From Oscillibacter sp. UBA6647 (GTDB lineage: Bacteria; Bacillota; Clostridia; Oscillospirales; Oscillospiraceae): 19,361 bases of DNA. The notes under the pieces were generated by a model. The model did not search any database. It was not told the DNA's origin and saw only the letters and a list, made by a program, of their open reading frames with translations. The stretch spans positions 1 through 19,361 of the forward strand of contig DKLF01000131.1 in the NCBI GenBank assembly GCA_002455655.1, written 5' to 3'. Position numbers and translations under genes: made by a program. Of the stretch, positions 1 to 8,203 are shown piece by piece (the first letter of the stretch is position 1; every line of letters starts with the position of its first letter).

Positions 1-18
1 AAAAAAGGAGGATGGACC

Positions 19-285
19 TTGTATCTTCATATCGGTCAGAACGAAATTGTCCCGGAGAACCGGGTGGTAGGCATCTTTGATCTTGACAAATGCAGCTACG
101 GAAAAAGGACCCGGGAATATCTTGCAAAAGCGGAGAACGAGGGCGTGGTGCTGGACGTTTCAGGGGCTTTGCCGAAGTCCTTTGTGGTGTGCGACCATCC
201 CTATCATCCTCAGATTGTATATCTCTCCCAGCTTGGCCCCGCCACGCTGCAAAAGCGGGCGGAAAGTCTGGAACTGGAGCTGTGA
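19..285 (+). CDS. remB: RemB/YaaB-like DUF370 protein
   Basis: This 88-residue protein matches the DUF370 family (RemA/RemB, B. subtilis YaaB) in length, in its opening MYLHIGQNEIV and in the FDLDKCSYGKRTREYL segment. RemB lies just before gyrB in many Firmicutes, which is the position here. RemA is a DNA-binding activator of biofilm matrix genes; the molecular role of RemB-type proteins is less clear, so only family membership is firm. The start is TTG at 19-21, chosen because an AGGAGG at 7-12 sits six bases upstream and because the conserved family N-terminus begins exactly there. The gene reads towards gyrB with a 201-base gap. Nothing in the protein suggests a membrane segment or signal peptide. 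Confidence 0.85.
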   Translation: MYLHIGQNEIVPENRVVGIFDLDKCSYGKRTREYLAKAENEGVVLDVSGALPKSFVVCDHPYHPQIVYLSQLGPATLQKRAESLELEL

Positions 286-312
286 GCAGTTTTGACGGCA
301 GTTTCTGCGGCC

Positions 313-335
313 TTTTAAAGGGAGCCACTTTAAAA
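313..335 (+). other. AT-rich hairpin between remB and gyrB
   Basis: An 8-bp perfect inverted repeat (TTTTAAAG / CTTTAAAA) flanks a 7-base loop, 28 bases after the remB stop. No uninterrupted T-run follows, so it is a poor intrinsic terminator. It may be an mRNA processing or stabilising element, or chance. Confidence 0.3.
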
Positions 336-377
336 TATGATTGAGTTAAGAAATGAATGGCGATACGGAGGTGGTTT

Positions 378-405
378 TTGAGCAAGTTTCAAACGCGATT
401 AAACT
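378..405 (+). promoter_or_regulatory. weak candidate gyrB promoter
   Basis: TTGAGC (378-383), a 16-base spacer and TAAACT (400-405) form a 4/6 plus 4/6 match to sigma-A hexamers about 80 bases before the gyrB start. A better -35 (TTGACA at 405-410) has no credible -10 at the right distance because the following DNA is GC-rich. gyrB may instead be read from upstream. Confidence 0.22.
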
Positions 406-486
406 TGACACAGGGGCGGGGAGAAGCGGGCCTGCAAAATCGCGGGCCCGGCTCTGCTTGCCCTGTTATACGGAAGGAGAAACCAA

Positions 487-2439
487 ATGGCAGAAAACGA
501 GACACTGAATCCCACATCGGTGGGCGCGGAAAATGAATACGACGCATCCGAAATTCAGGTGCTGGAAGGTCTGGAGGCCGTTCGTAAGCGGCCCGGTATG
601 TATATCGGGTCCACTTCCTCCTCGGGTCTTCATCATCTGGTTTATGAGATTGTAGACAACGCCATTGACGAGGCTCTGGCAGGTTGCTGCACGGATATTC
701 TGGTGCAGATCAATGCTGACGGGACAATTACCGTGGTGGACAACGGACGGGGTATCCCCGTGGACATTCAGGCCCAGACGGGAAAGCCCGCGCTGGAAGT
801 GGTTTACACTGTGCTCCACGCAGGCGGAAAGTTCGGCGGCGGGGGCTATAAGGTTTCCGGCGGACTGCATGGCGTTGGCGCCAGCGTGGTAAACGCGCTG
901 TCTGAATGGCTGGTGGTTCAGGTCCACCGGGACGGGAAAATCTATGAAATGCATTTTGCCCGTGGTGAAATCACCAAAAAGATGGAGGTGGTGGGCACCA
1001 CCGATCACACAGGTACCACTGTTACCTTCAAGCCCGACCCGGAGATGTTCCGTGACACCACGGAGTATGAATATGACATTCTCCATACCCATATGCGGGA
1101 GCAGGCGTTTTTAAACGCGGGCCTGAAAATCAAGGTGGCGGATTTGAGAGAGGGCCGGGAGCAGGCCGACGAGATGTATTACGCCGGCGGCATCCGGGAG
1201 TTTGTGGCTTTCTTAAACCGCACCAAGGACCCCATCCACTCCGATGTGATTTATATGTGCGGCAGCAAGGACGACTCTATGGCGGAAATTGCCCTGCAAT
1301 ATCACGACGGGTATAATGAAAACATGCTTTCCTTCGCCAATAACATTCACACCCCAGAGGGTGGTATGCATGAGGAGGGCTTCAAGCGCGCTCTCACCAA
1401 CGTACTGAACAACTACGGCAAGAAAATCGGTATGCTGAAAGAGGGCGACAAGGTTTCCGGTGAAGACTGCCGGGAGGGCCTTACCTGCATCATTTCCGTG
1501 AAGCTGACAGACGCGCAGTTTGAGGGCCAAACCAAGGCAAAGCTTGGAAACAGCGAAATCCGCACGTTGGTGAATAGCATTGTTTCCGCGAAGCTTGAAA
1601 CCTATCTGGAGGAAAATCCTCAGGTGGGGCGCATGATTCTGGATAAATCCCTCACCGCCAACCGCGCGCGGGAGGCTGCCCGGAAGGCCCGGGAATCCAT
1701 TCGACGCAAGACGGCGCTGGGTGGCGCGGCCATGCCCGACAAGCTGCGGGACTGCAACGAGGCCAACCCGGAGCTCACTGAGCTCTACATCGTCGAGGGT
1801 GACTCCGCAGGCGGTTCCGCCACACAGGGCCGGGATTCCCGCTTTCAGGCGATTCTTCCCCTATGGGGCAAGATGCTGAACGTGGAGAAGGCCCGGGCCG
1901 ACAAGGTGTATGGCAACGACAAGCTCCAGCCTGTGATTACGGCATTGGGCGCGGGTATCGGAGAGGAATTTGACGTCTCTCGCCTGCGCTATCACAAAAT
2001 TGTCATCATGGCGGATGCGGACGTGGACGGTTCCCACATCCGTACGCTGCTGCTGACCTTCTTCTTCCGCTTCATGCGGCCGCTGGTGGAGCAGGGGTAT
2101 GTCTATGCCGCCGTCCCTCCCCTCTTTAAGCTGAGCCGGGGAAAGACTTCCCGGGTGGCCTATACGGAGGAGGAGAGCCGCGTGATCTCCACAGAGCTGA
2201 AGCAGGACAATCCCAACGCCAAGGTGGACATCAGCCGCTATAAGGGCCTTGGCGAGATGAACCCACACGAACTGTGGGAAACCACCATGGACCCGGAAAA
2301 GCGGACGCTGCGCCGCATTACGCTGGACGACGCGGTGGCCGCCGACGAGACGTTCTCCATTTTGATGGGTGAAAAGGTGGAGCCGCGGAAGGAATTTATC
2401 GAGAAGAACGCGAAATACGCGGTCAATCTGGACTATTAA
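487..2439 (+). CDS. gyrB: DNA gyrase subunit B
   Basis: This is the ATPase subunit of DNA gyrase (GyrA2GyrB2), which introduces negative supercoils. The 650 residues match the short Gram-positive form of GyrB. The GHKL ATPase domain shows the catalytic Glu and Mg-binding Asn in EIVDNAIDE (E54, N58), DNGRGIP (D85) and the lid GGLHGVG (125-131). The TOPRIM domain starts at EGDSAGGSA (E437) and carries the metal-binding DADVDGSH (D510, D512, D514). PLWGKMLNVEKAR and the C-terminal GyrA-interacting region follow. The ATG at 487 has AAGGAG seven bases upstream. gyrA begins 16 bases after the stop, so the two are co-transcribed. One oddity is Thr446 in SATQGRD, where E. coli has the quinolone-contact Lys447. 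Confidence 0.98.
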   Translation: MAENETLNPTSVGAENEYDASEIQVLEGLEAVRKRPGMYIGSTSSSGLHHLVYEIVDNAIDEALAGCCTDILVQINADGTITVVDNGRGIPVDIQAQTGKPALEVVYTVLHAGGKFGGGGYKVSGGLHGVGASVVNALSEWLVVQVHRDGKIYEMHFARGEITKKMEVVGTTDHTGTTVTFKPDPEMFRDTTEYEYDILHTHMREQAFLNAGLKIKVADLREGREQADEMYYAGGIREFVAFLNRTKDPIHSDVIYMCGSKDDSMAEIALQYHDGYNENMLSFANNIHTPEGGMHEEGFKRALTNVLNNYGKKIGMLKEGDKVSGEDCREGLTCIISVKLTDAQFEGQTKAKLGNSEIRTLVNSIVSAKLETYLEENPQVGRMILDKSLTANRAREAARKARESIRRKTALGGAAMPDKLRDCNEANPELTELYIVEGDSAGGSATQGRDSRFQAILPLWGKMLNVEKARADKVYGNDKLQPVITALGAGIGEEFDVSRLRYHKIVIMADADVDGSHIRTLLLTFFFRFMRPLVEQGYVYAAVPPLFKLSRGKTSRVAYTEEESRVISTELKQDNPNAKVDISRYKGLGEMNPHELWETTMDPEKRTLRRITLDDAVAADETFSILMGEKVEPRKEFIEKNAKYAVNLDY

Positions 2440-2455
2440 GGGAGGAGAGCCGAAC

Positions 2456-5056
2456 ATGAGTAAGAAACCGCAGTACGACCCCGAGGAGATTCGGTTCCCC
2501 AACCAGAAAATTGAGCAATCCCCCCTGGTCACGGAAATGCAGAAATCCTATATCGAATATGCCATGAGCGTCATTGTGGGCCGGGCGCTTCCGGACGTGC
2601 GGGACGGATTGAAGCCCGTCCACCGCCGGATTTTGTACGCTATGTACGAGGATGGCCTGACCTTTGAAAAGGCATTCCGCAAGTGCGCTACCGCCGTCGG
2701 TGACGTGCTGGGCCGGTACCATCCCCACGGAGACGCGTCGGTATACGACGCGCTGGTGCGTCTGGCACAGGACTTTTCCATGCGCTATATGCTGGTGGAT
2801 GGACACGGAAACTTCGGTTCCGTGGACGGAGACCCCCCGGCTGCATACCGATACACGGAGGCCCGCCTCTCTAAAATTTCCGAGGAAATGCTTCGGGATA
2901 TTGAAAAAGACACGGTGGACTGGTCCCCCAACTTTGACGAGACGAGAAAAGAACCCAAGGTCCTCCCTTCCCGTTTCCCCAACCTGCTGGTCAACGGTTC
3001 CAGCGGCATTGCCGTGGGCATGGCCACGAACATTCCGCCCCACAACCTTCGAGAGGTCATTGGCGCGTGCATCCATGTGCTGGAGGACCCCGAGGCCCAG
3101 CTTGCCGACCTGATGCAGTATGTCAAGGGACCGGATTTTCCCACCAGAGGTATGATCATGGGCCGCAGCGGCATCCGTGCCGCTTATGCCACCGGCCGGG
3201 GCCGAGTGATCATTCGCGCCCGGACGGAGTTTGAGGAATTTGGCAAGGACCGCACCCGTATTGTGGTGACGGAGATTCCCTATCAGGTCAACAAGCGGAT
3301 GCTGATTAAAAACATGGCCGATCAGGTGGAGGATAAGCGGCTGGAGGGCATTTCCGACATCCGAGACGAGTCGGACCGGAACGGTATGCGCATGGTCATC
3401 GAGCTGAAGCGGGACGCAAACCCGCAGGTGGTGCTCAACCGCCTGTTCTCCCAGACCCAGCTTCAGTCCAGCTTTGCCATCAACATGCTGGCGCTGGTGG
3501 ATAATCAGTCCCAGCCGAAAATTCTGTCCCTGCGGCACATTATTGACGAGTATCTCGCCTTTCAGGAGGATTTGATTGTTCGTCGGACCCGGTACGACCT
3601 GAAAAAGGCGCAGGAGCGCGCCCACCTGCTGGAAGGTCTGCTCATCGCGCAGGACCACATCGACGAAGTCATTAAGGTCATTCGCAGCAGCTATGACAAC
3701 GCCAAGCAAAACCTGATGGAAAAATTCGGCCTTGACGAGATTCAGGCCCAGGCTATCTGCGAAATGCGGCTTATCTCCCTCCAGGGTCTGAACCGGGAAA
3801 AGCTCGAGGCGGAGTATAAGGAGCTGGAGGAGAGAATCCACTATTACGAGGACCTTCTTGCTTCCAACGAAAAAATCCGCGCCTTGCTGAAAGAGGAGTT
3901 GACCGCCATCGCCGAAAAATACGGCGACGACCGAAAGACCGAGATTCAGGACGTGGAGGACGAAATCGACATTGAGGACCTGATTGAAGAGGAGGAGTGC
4001 GTTTTCACTCTGACGGAGGCTGGGTATATCAAGCGGACCCCCGTCAGCGAATATACGGCGCAGTCCAAGGGCGGTATGGGCAAAAAGGGCATTACCACCC
4101 GGGAAGAGGACGTAGTGGTGGACGTGTTCACCGCTTCCACCCACGACTATATCCTGTTCTTTACCGATACGGGAAAGGTCTATCGGAAAAAGGGCTATCA
4201 GATTGCAGAGTCCGGAAAAACCGCTAAGGGAACAAACCTCATCAACATTCTCCAGATTGAGCAGGGCGAGCGGGTGCAGGCCATGGTTCACACCCGGTCT
4301 TTGGAGGACACGGGCAGTTTCTTCTTCATGGTGACCCGGAACGGCACGGTGAAGCGCTTGCCGGTGGCCACCTTGAAAAACCTGCGGAACAACGGCATCC
4401 GTGCCCTACGGATGGACGAGGGAGACGCGCTGATTACCGTCCGGGAGACGGACGGAACCAAGCGGATTCTAATTGCCACTCACGATGGGCAGGCCGTCTG
4501 CTTTGACGAGACGGACGTGCGTCCCATGGGCCGGGATGCCACGGGCGTCCGGGGCATCCGCCTGCGGGAGGGCGACTATGTGGTCGCTGCCGCCCGCGCG
4601 CTGGAGGGGAAAACGGTTCTCTCCATCACGGAGAATGGCTATGGTAAGCGCACCCCCGTGGAGGACTACCGGATTACAAACCGGGGCGGCCTCGGCATCC
4701 GGAACTATATGGTGACGGAGAAAACCGGCCCTGTGGTGGGGATGAAAGTGGTGGACGGCAACGAGGACTTGCTGCTGGTCACCCAGAGCGGCATTCTCAT
4801 CCGCACGGCGGTGGACAGTATCCGCATTGCCGGACGGTCCACACAGGGCGTCATCGTCATGCGCTTTAAGGAAGACGGCGATCAGGTGATTTCCCTTGCG
4901 CTGACGGACAAAGAGGAAATTTCCGAGGGAATGACTGGGGAGCTTCCTGCGGGAGAGGGCCTTCCTGTTGAAGCGGAGATTTCCGCGGAAACGGAAGCTT
5001 CTGCCGACGAGGAAACTTCCGCAGAAGACGCAACTACTTCTGAAAATCAGGAGTAA
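2456..5056 (+). CDS. gyrA: DNA gyrase subunit A
   Basis: This is the DNA breakage-reunion subunit of gyrase, 866 residues from the ATG at 2456, which is preceded by GGGAGGAG. An open frame extends upstream into gyrB, but the family N-terminus and the ribosome binding site fix this start. The winged-helix/tower region contains the active-site Tyr133 in RYTEARLSK. The quinolone region reads HPHGDASVYDALVRLAQ, with Ala94 at the E. coli Ser83 position. The GyrA-box QSKGGMG (536-542) opens a six-bladed beta-pinwheel, with blades visible at GYIKRTPVSEY, GKVYRKKG, GTVKRLPV, GQAVCFDE, GYGKRTPVEDY and GILIRTAVDS. This identifies gyrase rather than topoisomerase IV ParC. The last ~45 residues are a Glu/Ala-rich acidic tail. 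A hairpin terminator follows directly. Confidence 0.98.
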   Translation: MSKKPQYDPEEIRFPNQKIEQSPLVTEMQKSYIEYAMSVIVGRALPDVRDGLKPVHRRILYAMYEDGLTFEKAFRKCATAVGDVLGRYHPHGDASVYDALVRLAQDFSMRYMLVDGHGNFGSVDGDPPAAYRYTEARLSKISEEMLRDIEKDTVDWSPNFDETRKEPKVLPSRFPNLLVNGSSGIAVGMATNIPPHNLREVIGACIHVLEDPEAQLADLMQYVKGPDFPTRGMIMGRSGIRAAYATGRGRVIIRARTEFEEFGKDRTRIVVTEIPYQVNKRMLIKNMADQVEDKRLEGISDIRDESDRNGMRMVIELKRDANPQVVLNRLFSQTQLQSSFAINMLALVDNQSQPKILSLRHIIDEYLAFQEDLIVRRTRYDLKKAQERAHLLEGLLIAQDHIDEVIKVIRSSYDNAKQNLMEKFGLDEIQAQAICEMRLISLQGLNREKLEAEYKELEERIHYYEDLLASNEKIRALLKEELTAIAEKYGDDRKTEIQDVEDEIDIEDLIEEEECVFTLTEAGYIKRTPVSEYTAQSKGGMGKKGITTREEDVVVDVFTASTHDYILFFTDTGKVYRKKGYQIAESGKTAKGTNLINILQIEQGERVQAMVHTRSLEDTGSFFFMVTRNGTVKRLPVATLKNLRNNGIRALRMDEGDALITVRETDGTKRILIATHDGQAVCFDETDVRPMGRDATGVRGIRLREGDYVVAAARALEGKTVLSITENGYGKRTPVEDYRITNRGGLGIRNYMVTEKTGPVVGMKVVDGNEDLLLVTQSGILIRTAVDSIRIAGRSTQGVIVMRFKEDGDQVISLALTDKEEISEGMTGELPAGEGLPVEAEISAETEASADEETSAEDATTSENQE

Positions 5057-5062
5057 ATAAAA

Positions 5063-5092
5063 AAAAGGGCTTGCCCGAGGGCAAGCCCTTTT
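5063..5092 (+). terminator. intrinsic terminator of gyrBA
   Basis: The stem GGGCTTGCC / GGCAAGCCC has a CGAG loop and is extended by four A-T pairs, ending in TTTT, seven bases after the gyrA stop. The flanking A and T tracts make it potentially bidirectional. Confidence 0.88.
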
Positions 5093-5185
5093 CCATATAT
5101 TGTGGAAAACTTTTTAATTTTCGAGTGGTTTTTTCTGTAAAAAGCCGTTTTTATAATAAAAAAGCTTATCTATAAACAAAATTTA

Positions 5186-5216
5186 AGGAGCGGAGGAATA
5201 AAATTCCTTCGCTCCT
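5186..5216. terminator. hairpin between convergent gyrA and rnhA
   Basis: A 13-bp stem (5186-5198 with 5204-5216) has a TAAAA loop and one imperfect pair: a G-U wobble on the plus RNA, an A-C mismatch on the minus RNA. On the minus strand it is followed by TTAAATTTTG, which suits termination of the nadE-rnhA transcript about 60 bases after the rnhA stop. On the plus strand TGGTTTT follows. A weaker hairpin with one mismatch sits at 5242-5267. Confidence 0.6.
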
Positions 5217-5278
5217 GGTTTTACAGTGTCCGCAGGCCATGCTTGGGTTCTTAAAAAAGACCTCAAGTAAAAACCTGC

Positions 5279-5716
5279 CTACTTGTATTTTCTGCTCTCC
5301 GCCACCGCCAGCTCGTCACAGCGGTTGTTTTCGGGAGTGTCTGCATGGCCCTTCACCCAGTGATAACGAAGGGCGTGGGTTTCCGTCAGGGTCAGTAGCT
5401 TATCCCATAGATCCGGGTTTAAAGCCGGCTTTTTATCGGACTTCACCCAGCCTCGCTTTTTCCAGCCCTTTGCCCAGCCCTTTTCCAGTCCGTCAATCAC
5501 ATACTTGGAGTCACTCCACAAATCCACGTTGCAAGGCTCTTTCAAAAACGACAGCGCTTCAATGACAGCCGTCAGCTCCATGCGGTTGTTGGTGGTGGCC
5601 GGTTCGCCGCCGGAAAGCTCCCGCCGGTGCTCTCCATAGAGCAGGACAGCCCCCCAGCCTCCCGGGCCGGGATTGCCGGAGCAGGCGCCGTCGGTATAGA
5701 TGGTGATAGTTTTCAT
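5279..5716 (-). CDS. rnhA: ribonuclease HI
   Basis: This endonuclease degrades the RNA strand of RNA-DNA hybrids (R-loops, primers). The 145 residues match the E. coli RNase HI length. The acidic catalytic residues are visible: D9 in YTDGACSGNPG, E47 in NNRMELTAVI, D69 in LWSDSKYVI and D134 in NNRCDELA, with the flexible-loop His124 in VKGHADTPEN. A basic handle segment (GWAKGWKKRGWV, 80-91) is present, unlike minimal RNase H forms. The ATG at 5716 has AAGGAG about five bases upstream. The gene starts 57 bases after the nadE stop on the same strand and probably shares its transcript. Confidence 0.97.
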   Translation of the reverse strand: MKTITIYTDGACSGNPGPGGWGAVLLYGEHRRELSGGEPATTNNRMELTAVIEALSFLKEPCNVDLWSDSKYVIDGLEKGWAKGWKKRGWVKSDKKPALNPDLWDKLLTLTETHALRYHWVKGHADTPENNRCDELAVAESRKYK

Positions 5717-5773
5717 GAAAACTCCTTAAATCTATTTAAATCCGGGCCTTTTGAACCCTGCGCCGAAGAGCGC

Positions 5774-7696
5774 TTAATCCAGCGTGTCCAGCTCCGCCTG
5801 CCAAAGGGCAACCTGCGCGTCGCTGGGCATCCGCCAGTCCCCCCGGGGGGATACCGCCACAGAGCCAACCTTCGGCCCGTCCGGCAGGCAGTTGCGTTTG
5901 AACTGCTGGGAGAAGAACCTCCGATAAAATACCCGCAGCCACTTCAAAATTACTGCCCGGTCATACCGCCCGCCCCAAGCATACAGTGCAAGCCGAAAAA
6001 TTTTCCCCGGCTCAAAGCCCCAGCGCAGAAAGTAGTACAGGAAGAAGTCGTGCAGCTCGTAGGGCCCCACCAAATCCTCGGTCCGCTGGACAATGTCGCC
6101 CCGCACGGCGGGCAGCAGCTCCGGGGATACGGGCGTGTCCAGAATGTCCTCCAACACGCCGGTGAGGTCCCCGTCCTTGTCCTGATTATCCCGGGCGAGA
6201 TAAGCCACCAGATGGCGCACCAGCGTCTTGGGAATGGAGGCGTTGACTGCGTAGTTGCTCATATGGTCGCCGTTGTAGGTGCACCAGCCAAGAGCCAGCT
6301 CGCTCAAATCCCCCGTGCCGATGACAAGTCCCCCGGTCTGGTTGGCAATGTCCATCAAAACCTGCGTCCGCTCCCGGGCCTGTCCGTTTTCAAAGGTAAC
6401 GGAGTGGTCGTCCATGTCATGTCCGATATCCCGGAAGTGGCTGCGGACGGTGGCGGAGATATCCACCGTTTTTAGAGTGGTTCCCAGCCGTTCCGCGAGA
6501 ATCACCGCGTTGTTTTTCGTGCGGTCCGTGGTGCCAAAGCAAGGCATGGTCACCGTCACAATATCCGTCATGGGTCTGCCCAGCAAATTCATGGAAAGAG
6601 CGGCGATCAGCACCGCCAGCGTAGAGTCCAGTCCACCGGAAAGGCCCACCACGGCGGTTTTCGACCCCGTGTGCTCCAGCCGATGCTTTAAGCCTAAAGA
6701 CGCAATCAGCAGAATTTCGCGGCAGCGGATATCCCGGTCCTCCCGCCCCTCCGGGACAAAGGGCATGGGAGCCACATATCGGGTGAGCTTCGTCCGCGCC
6801 ATCGTCAGGGAAAAGGGTACTGTAACAGGAGCCGTGGAAACCGGTCGCTCCGGCATAATCTGGGTTCTTCTCCGCTCATGGCACAACCGTGCCACGTCAA
6901 TTTCTGAAATCAAAAGGCCGCCTTCAAACCGCTGTTCAGCCAGAAGGGTTCCGTTTTCTGCAATAAGCTGGTGCGCGCCGAACACCACGTCGGAGGTGGA
7001 CTCCCCCTCCCCTGCGCTGGCGTACAAATAGCCGCACAAAAGCTTTGCCGACTGCATAGTCACAAGCTGGCGGCGGTATGCGTCCTTCCCCACCAAATCG
7101 TTGCTGGCGGAAAGATTTCCGATGATGGTGGCCCCTGTCTGGGCCATGTTCACGGAGGGAGAGCAGGGGGCCCACAAATCCTCACAGATTTCAAAGCCCA
7201 GCGTCAGCTCCGGCATTTCTTCGCATGAAAAGAGAATTTCCGCGCCAAAGCAAATCTCGCTTCCGCACAGCGACACCATGTTAAATGGATCCCGGGGCGC
7301 GGGGGAAAACTGACGCTTTTCGTAAAACTCCCCATAATTGGGCAGGTGTGCTTTGGGGACTACCCCAAGAATTATTCCTTTTTGTATAACCACTGCACAG
7401 TTATACAATTTGTTTTCAAATCGAACAGGCAGGCCCACGGCAGTGACGACCTCCAGATTCCGGGTGGCCTCCAGCACGGTGGAAAGGGCCTGTTCTGCGC
7501 CGCGCAGCAGGGATTCCTGATAAAAAAGGTCGCCGCAGGTATAGCCTGTCAGCCCCAGCTCCGGCAGCACCAAAACCTTCACCCCCGCCTGCTCCGCCTT
7601 GCGCATCAGGGTAAAGGTTTCCTCCGCGTTGCGGGCGCAGTCAGCCAGATGAAGCCGGGGACTGCCGCAGGCGACAGAGATAAAACCGTCTTTCAT
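5774..7696 (-). CDS. nadE: glutamine-dependent NAD+ synthetase
   Basis: This enzyme amidates nicotinic acid adenine dinucleotide to NAD+ with ATP, the last step of NAD synthesis. The 640 residues form the two-domain, glutamine-using type. The N-terminal nitrilase-fold glutaminase carries the Glu-Lys-Cys triad: E46 in LPELGLTGY, K115 in VPKAHLPNYGEFYE and C171 in GFEICEDLW. The C-terminal synthetase domain has the ATP-binding P-loop SGGLDS (353-358) and ends near residue 620. The frame stays open about 315 bases further upstream, but the ATG at 7696 is chosen because GGGAGG lies eight bases before it, a promoter lies just upstream, and the family N-terminus begins there. Confidence 0.95.
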   Translation of the reverse strand: MKDGFISVACGSPRLHLADCARNAEETFTLMRKAEQAGVKVLVLPELGLTGYTCGDLFYQESLLRGAEQALSTVLEATRNLEVVTAVGLPVRFENKLYNCAVVIQKGIILGVVPKAHLPNYGEFYEKRQFSPAPRDPFNMVSLCGSEICFGAEILFSCEEMPELTLGFEICEDLWAPCSPSVNMAQTGATIIGNLSASNDLVGKDAYRRQLVTMQSAKLLCGYLYASAGEGESTSDVVFGAHQLIAENGTLLAEQRFEGGLLISEIDVARLCHERRRTQIMPERPVSTAPVTVPFSLTMARTKLTRYVAPMPFVPEGREDRDIRCREILLIASLGLKHRLEHTGSKTAVVGLSGGLDSTLAVLIAALSMNLLGRPMTDIVTVTMPCFGTTDRTKNNAVILAERLGTTLKTVDISATVRSHFRDIGHDMDDHSVTFENGQARERTQVLMDIANQTGGLVIGTGDLSELALGWCTYNGDHMSNYAVNASIPKTLVRHLVAYLARDNQDKDGDLTGVLEDILDTPVSPELLPAVRGDIVQRTEDLVGPYELHDFFLYYFLRWGFEPGKIFRLALYAWGGRYDRAVILKWLRVFYRRFFSQQFKRNCLPDGPKVGSVAVSPRGDWRMPSDAQVALWQAELDTLD

Positions 7697-7729
7697 GCAA
7701 AACGCCTCCCGAGTAAAAATATTGTTATT

Positions 7730-7758
7730 ATAGTATACCACGCCGAACCATTTCGCAA
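7730..7758 (-). promoter_or_regulatory. sigma-A promoter of nadE-rnhA
   Basis: Reading the minus strand, TTGCGA (7753-7758), a 17-base spacer and TACTAT (7730-7735) precede the nadE start by about 34 bases. An overlapping TATAAT-like match exists with a worse spacing. Confidence 0.6.
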
Positions 7759-7863
7759 GACGGAAAGTGTCGTTGCGGCTATAGCAGTGCAGTAATTTTG
7801 CAGGCGGCACGGAAAATGAAAGCGTCCTGCCGCCGCCCTGCGGGGTCGCTTTAAAAAAAGCAC

Positions 7864-7895
7864 GCAAAAAAGACCGCCGAAGCGGTCCTTTTTGC
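7864..7895 (-). terminator. UUCG-tetraloop intrinsic terminator
   Basis: On the minus strand GACCGC-TTCG-GCGGTC is followed by TTTTTT, a textbook intrinsic terminator. It lies upstream of the nadE promoter, so it cannot serve nadE; it must end a transcript starting to its right, where no coding gene is visible. Flanking GCAAAAA / TTTTTGC also allow function on the plus strand. Confidence 0.8.
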
Positions 7896-8108
7896 TGTGT
7901 GTGTTTTAGGAGGGAGAAAACGCATCGGGGTGGGAGTCCCCTTTGCTGATTCTTAAGATACCCGAAAAACATTGCGGAATTGTGCATTTGATGTGAACAG
8001 TCTGTAAACAAACACGGAGTTTTATTCCTAAGAAGTTATAAAGTCTGAAAAAACCTGCTGAGAAAGAGGTGCACAAATAAAAATTTTTGCCAATGTTTTT
8101 TGTGAAAA
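7864..8108 (-). ncRNA. candidate small RNA, ~240 nt
   Basis: A minus-strand promoter (ATAACA at 8137-8142, 17-base spacer, TATAAT at 8114-8119) points at the UUCG terminator about 240 bases downstream, with no supportable coding frame between them. Within the interval, inverted repeats can form a stem TTGTGCA / TGCACAA (7980-7986 with 8070-8076), and a two-part stem CGCA+TCGGG with CCCGA+TGCG (7921-7929 with 7961-7976) around an inner GGG-AGT-CCC hairpin. Known sizes would allow 6S RNA or a riboswitch-like RNA, but I did not recognise any Rfam family. Existence is inferred from promoter, terminator and fold only. Confidence 0.4.
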
Positions 8109-8113
8109 CTGCC

Positions 8114-8142
8114 ATTATAGACATTCATGTATAAAATGTTAT
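8114..8142 (-). promoter_or_regulatory. minus-strand promoter of candidate RNA
   Basis: Minus-strand ATAACA (8137-8142), 17-base spacer, perfect TATAAT (8114-8119). It overlaps the plus-strand permease promoter almost base for base, so the two polymerases should compete. Confidence 0.5.
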
Positions 8143-8145
8143 ACT
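8118..8145 (+). promoter_or_regulatory. extended -10 promoter of purine permease
   Basis: TAGACA (8118-8123), 16-base spacer and TATACT (8140-8145) with a TGn extension at 8137-8139. This predicts a start near 8152 and a leader of about 190 bases before the permease ATG. Confidence 0.5.
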
Positions 8146-8203
8146 GTATATTAGGAATTCTTATGTAATATGCTGTACTGTATGGGAGAACCCTTGGTGT
8201 ATA

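Noticed and set aside
378..536. 52-codon frame starting TTG after a GGAGG, between remB and gyrB
   Set aside because: It overlaps gyrB by 50 bases in another frame, has arginine- and glycine-rich composition without family likeness, and runs through the gyrB ribosome binding site.
2423..4291. Very long open frame (622 codons) antisense to gyrA
   Set aside because: It mirrors the strong codon bias of gyrA; no ribosome binding site or recognisable domains. The same holds for long antisense frames over gyrB, the permease and nadE.
7697..8011. Upstream extension of nadE by about 105 codons
   Set aside because: The extension crosses a terminator and the nadE promoter, has no family match, and the ATG at 7696 has a good GGGAGG.
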